DNA from: Paenibacillaceae bacterium UBA6304
Lineage (GTDB): Bacteria; Bacillota; Bacilli; Paenibacillales; Paenibacillaceae
NCBI GenBank assembly: GCA_002439285.1
Contig: DJTQ01000001.1
Coordinates: forward strand, 1-8,492
Length of the DNA stretch: 8,492 nucleotides
Direction of reading: 5' to 3'
The translations under genes and the position numbers were made by a program. Under the pieces are notes generated by a model. It saw nothing but the letters and a program-made list of their open reading frames with translations, had not been told where the DNA came from and did no database searches. Below, piece by piece: positions 5,964 to 8,492 of this stretch. Numbering within the stretch: position 1 is the first letter of the stretch; each line of letters opens with the position of its first letter.

Positions 5964-7241
5964 ATGAAGAAACATAGTTATTACGGGCTGTTGGCTACGA
6001 TTACGTTAAGCGGCTTCGGCGACGCTTTTGGTTTGCTGGCCATGGAATGGCTTGTCTATGAGATGACCGGTTCCAAACTCGCCATGGGAGTTCTCGCCCT
6101 TTGCTCCGGTATACCTGAATTGGCTCTTCGTCTGCTCGGCTCTCCGCTAACGGACCGTCTTCCGCGAGAGAAGCTGATGGCCGGCCTTGCGACGCTGCGG
6201 TGGATTGCTGTTACACTGCCGTTTGTCGTCGGTCTGGCTGGTCAATTGCAGATGTGGCATCTCTTTCTCGCGGCAGGTCTTAGCGGTTCATGTGCAGCCC
6301 TCTTTATGCCGTCCGCCATGGCCGCGATTCCGGAAGTGGCAGACAACCGTAAATTGATGAGAGCGTTCGCTGTAATCGACGGTTGCAGAAATGCGGTTGC
6401 CTTAATAGGTCCGGCTATGGCAGGAGTAGTTACCGCGTCCCAAGGCGCTTTACCCGCGCTGGGAATCAATGCCGCCTTTTATCTGATCACCATCGCAACC
6501 CTGCTGACCCTGCCGAGAAGTCAAAGAAAGGAGAAGAAACCGTCTTCTCTCCCTTTAGCGACTTATTTGCGTGAAATGACCGAAGGTTTTTCGTTCTATA
6601 AACGGTTTACGGGTCTGCTTGTCATTATGGTCATGGTCTCTATTTCGAATATGAGCTCCATGGCCATCTGGACCATGATGGTTCCTTATGTACAAGAAGT
6701 GCTGCACCTGGATGCAGCCGCCATGGGGGCTTTGACCACATCTTCCGCATGCGGCACCTTAGCCGGACTTGGGGTCATCTTCTTCCTCAAAGAAGTCAAA
6801 CAACGGCGAACTGTCATGCTGTGCAGTTTAGCGGCAATGGGCTTCTTTAATACCATTCTGGGGGTTATAGGCAGCTTCTCTATCGCCTTGGTCGCCTTAT
6901 TTCTCGCCGGCATGGCCGGTCCCTTCTTCGGTTCCCTGAGTTCCTCTTTGCATGGCAAGCTTGTCCCCGACCGGCTGCAGGGGCGCGTCAATTCGGTTCG
7001 ATTTCTGATCGGCGGCAGCTTGTCCCCGGTCGGCGCGTTTGCGGGAGGGGCGATTGCTCAACACTACGGCGTCCAATTCATGATTCTGATCGCGGGTCTT
7101 CTCCCCGTTGTATGTTCTGCGGGTGCCTTATTTCTCCCTGTTCTTAAGGAGTTGAACGGAGATTTATCGGAGTTGGAGTCCAAGATCCATTCAAAAACTA
7201 AAATAACTACGATGACACAGAGCCCCGACAATTGGGCTTAA
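5964..7241 (+). CDS. MFS efflux transporter (MFS_3/macrolide-efflux-like)
   Basis: This 425-residue integral membrane protein has about 12 hydrophobic segments, roughly at residues 7-33, 38-60, 72-95, 97-122, 137-158, 162-183, 215-240, 250-276, 282-302, 305-330, 345-366 and 371-393. The loop between helices 2 and 3 carries motif A in the form GSPLTDRLPREK (59-70), and the equivalent loop in the second half reads VPDRLQGRVNS (334-344). Both are typical of the exporter branch that includes MefA-like and enterobactin-exporter-like proteins. It should export a small molecule in exchange for protons; the substrate is unknown. The tail after 395 is polar. AAGGAGG (5948-5954) nine bases before the ATG is a near-perfect ribosome binding site. 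No terminator separates it from the regulator gene, so the two form an operon. Confidence 0.87.
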   Translation: MKKHSYYGLLATITLSGFGDAFGLLAMEWLVYEMTGSKLAMGVLALCSGIPELALRLLGSPLTDRLPREKLMAGLATLRWIAVTLPFVVGLAGQLQMWHLFLAAGLSGSCAALFMPSAMAAIPEVADNRKLMRAFAVIDGCRNAVALIGPAMAGVVTASQGALPALGINAAFYLITIATLLTLPRSQRKEKKPSSLPLATYLREMTEGFSFYKRFTGLLVIMVMVSISNMSSMAIWTMMVPYVQEVLHLDAAAMGALTTSSACGTLAGLGVIFFLKEVKQRRTVMLCSLAAMGFFNTILGVIGSFSIALVALFLAGMAGPFFGSLSSSLHGKLVPDRLQGRVNSVRFLIGGSLSPVGAFAGGAIAQHYGVQFMILIAGLLPVVCSAGALFLPVLKELNGDLSELESKIHSKTKITTMTQSPDNWA

Positions 7242-7247
7242 ATGAAA

Positions 7248-7290
7248 AACCGCCATTCTTAAATCCTGAAAAAGGATAAGAATGACGGTT
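7248..7290. terminator. Bidirectional terminator between convergent exporter and rbsB
   Basis: AACCG and CATTCTT pair with AAGAATG and CGGTT, separated by one C-A mismatch. The stem continues through ATCC/GGAT, with small bulges, to an A-rich loop near 7267-7271. On the minus strand it is followed by CGGTTTTTCATTT, a good tail for the rbs operon; on the plus strand the tail is GGTTATTTACTTC, which is weaker. It starts six bases after the exporter stop and ends 30 bases beyond the rbsB stop. Confidence 0.82.
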
Positions 7291-7320
7291 ATTTACTTCA
7301 TTGTTCTTATTAAACTCGCC

Positions 7321-8238
7321 CTATTCCTTTGTTACCAGCTTCAGCGGTGCCGGGATAGACTTCTCTACCGTCTTGCCTTGAAGCACATCATGAGCGGCCT
7401 GCACCGCAAGTTGTCCGATCAATTCAGGCTGCTGTGCCACGGTAGCGGTCAACTGGCCCGCCTGAATCGACTTCAGTGCATCCTCGTTCCCGTCAAAGCC
7501 GATGACCGGAATATCTTTGCCGGAACTGCGGATGGCTTCGATAGCCCCCAGCGCCATTTCATCGTTGTGGGCAAATACGGCCTGTACATCAGGATTCGCT
7601 TGCAGTAGGTTTTCCATTACGTTCAAACCTTTGACGCGGTCAAAGTCCGCAGTTTGCTTGGCGATGACTTTCAAATCCTGATCAGCCACATCATGGAAGC
7701 CCTTCCCGCGTTCGCGGGTTGCCGACGCGCCTGCAACACCTTCAAGCTCGATTACTTTGGCTCCTTGTCCGAGCATCTTCACGATATATTCCGCCGCCAT
7801 ATTTCCGCCTTTAACATTGTCCGAAGCGACCAGCGCTTTAACTTCCCCCTGATCCGCGGAACGGTCCAGAGTAATGACTGGAATGCCCAGGTTATTCGCC
7901 GATTGTACTACCGTCGAGATCGCGGCGGAATCGGTCGGATTGATCAGCAGAACATTGACGCCTTTTTGCATCAGATCATCCACGTCATTACTTTGCTTGG
8001 CCGAGTCATTCTGTGCGTCGACGACGATCGTCTCGATGCCGAGCTTTTTCGCTTCGTTTACGACGCCGTCTTTCAGAGAAACGAAGAACGGATTATTCAA
8101 AGTAGAGACGGACAAGCCGATTTTCATATTTTTCAGATCGCCGCCTGTTTTCGGTTTGGCCCAGCCCGGAGGCTCCAGGGAACAGCCCGTAGTCAGGATC
8201 AGCAGGAACGCTGCCAGCAGGATCGTTAGCTTTTTCAT
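7321..8238 (-). CDS. rbsB: Ribose ABC transporter substrate-binding lipoprotein RbsB
   Basis: This is the extracytoplasmic ribose-binding protein of an ABC importer, closely similar along its length to what I recall of E. coli RbsB. From the ATG at 8236-8238 it has 305 residues: a basic start MKKLTI, a hydrophobic stretch and a lipobox-like TTGC (Cys19), giving a lipid anchor on the outer face of the membrane. Sugar-contact positions are kept: STLNNPFF (Asn49, Phe51, Phe52), TLDR (Asp125, Arg126), the arginines in TRERG, AHNDEM (Asn225), GFDG (Asp249) and ATVAQQ. Ribose is therefore the best substrate call. A TTG two codons upstream (8242-8244) is in frame, but it sits only five bases from the GGGGG of the ribosome binding site. 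The ATG, 11 bases away, is preferred although the site is not ideal for either. It follows rbsC by 16 bases. Confidence 0.92.
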   Translation of the reverse strand: MKKLTILLAAFLLILTTGCSLEPPGWAKPKTGGDLKNMKIGLSVSTLNNPFFVSLKDGVVNEAKKLGIETIVVDAQNDSAKQSNDVDDLMQKGVNVLLINPTDSAAISTVVQSANNLGIPVITLDRSADQGEVKALVASDNVKGGNMAAEYIVKMLGQGAKVIELEGVAGASATRERGKGFHDVADQDLKVIAKQTADFDRVKGLNVMENLLQANPDVQAVFAHNDEMALGAIEAIRSSGKDIPVIGFDGNEDALKSIQAGQLTATVAQQPELIGQLAVQAAHDVLQGKTVEKSIPAPLKLVTKE

Positions 8239-8254
8239 AGTCAATTCTTCCCCC

Positions 8255-8492
8255 TTATGCGGATTTCTTGCGGTCGATGAGGACGGCGATCAGAATGACG
8301 ATCCCTTTGACTACCATCTGGTAGAAGGAGGATACGCCTAACATGTTCAAGCCATTGTTCAGCGTACCGATAATCAGCGCGCCGATAAGTGTGCCCACGA
8401 TACGGCCGCGGCCGCCGGAAAGGCTCGTCCCGCCTAAGACAACTGCCGCAATTGCGTCGAGTTCATAGGAAGTACCTGCGGTCGGCTGTGCC
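8255..8492 (-). CDS. rbsC: Ribose ABC transporter permease RbsC, C-terminal part
   Basis: Only the last 78 codons lie in the window; the gene continues beyond the right edge. The translated end contains [37 protein letters not shown] and [18 protein letters not shown], and finishes LIDRKKSA. These are hallmark sequences of the RbsC/XylH type inner-membrane permease, with two membrane helices and the conserved coupling-loop region. It would form the channel used with RbsB and the ATPase RbsA. The order rbsC then rbsB fits the usual rbsDACB arrangement, so rbsA is expected just outside the window. Its TAA stop overlaps the ribosome binding region of rbsB (TAAGGGGGAAG), so the two are probably translationally linked. 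Confidence 0.93.
   Translation of the reverse strand, partial: AQPTAGTSYELDAIAAVVLGGTSLSGGRGRIVGTLIGALIIGTLNNGLNMLGVSSFYQMVVKGIVILIAVLIDRKKSA

Noticed and set aside
7654..8229. A 191-codon open frame on the plus strand opposite rbsB
   Set aside because: rbsB is unmistakable on the other strand; the antisense translation shows no known motif and no good ribosome binding site.
7321..8238. RbsB as an AI-2 (LsrB-type) or other sugar-binding protein
   Set aside because: The ribose-contact residues and near full-length similarity to RbsB, together with an RbsC-type permease end, favour ribose.

Overview
The window reads as ordinary chromosome of a low-to-moderate GC Gram-positive bacterium (Bacillota), most likely Paenibacillus or a close relative. 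The evidence is strong AGGAGG-type ribosome binding sites, sigma-A style promoters, a lipoprotein sugar-binding protein with a Gram-positive type signal, and hairpin terminators with T-rich tails. The genus is inferred from overall protein character, not from a marker gene.

Layout, left to right. Bases 1-171 carry no convincing gene, but hold a strong inverted repeat (78-123) that probably ends the first operon. On the minus strand a SAM-dependent methyltransferase (1167-1922) and a metallo-beta-lactamase-fold hydrolase (172-1170) form a two-gene operon with a 4-base stop/start overlap. It has its own good promoter at 1977-2005. Upstream of it, also on the minus strand and closed by a terminator (2026-2057), is a membrane-anchored PrsA/SurA-like foldase (2084-3268). 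A 214-base divergent spacer (3269-3482) separates it from a plus-strand M20 dipeptidase (3483-4838), which ends in a long nested terminator (4845-4894).

Next is a plus-strand unit: a regulator with a C-terminal ArsR-type winged helix (4999-5919) followed 44 bases later by an MFS exporter (5964-7241). The promoter of this unit (4913-4941) overlaps one 18-base palindrome and lies just upstream of a second, related, perfect one. This suggests an autoregulated efflux switch. A hairpin (7248-7290) sits between the exporter and the convergent, minus-strand ribose uptake genes: rbsB (7321-8238) and the 3' end of rbsC (8255-8492, cut by the window edge).

No tRNA, rRNA, CRISPR array, complete insertion sequence, prophage or defence system was seen. 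The points most worth following up are the paired operators in front of the regulator/exporter unit, and the foldase, whose parvulin domain lacks two histidines conserved in active parvulins and which carries a long acidic cytoplasmic N-terminus in place of a lipoprotein signal. I found no clear sign of an entirely new system.
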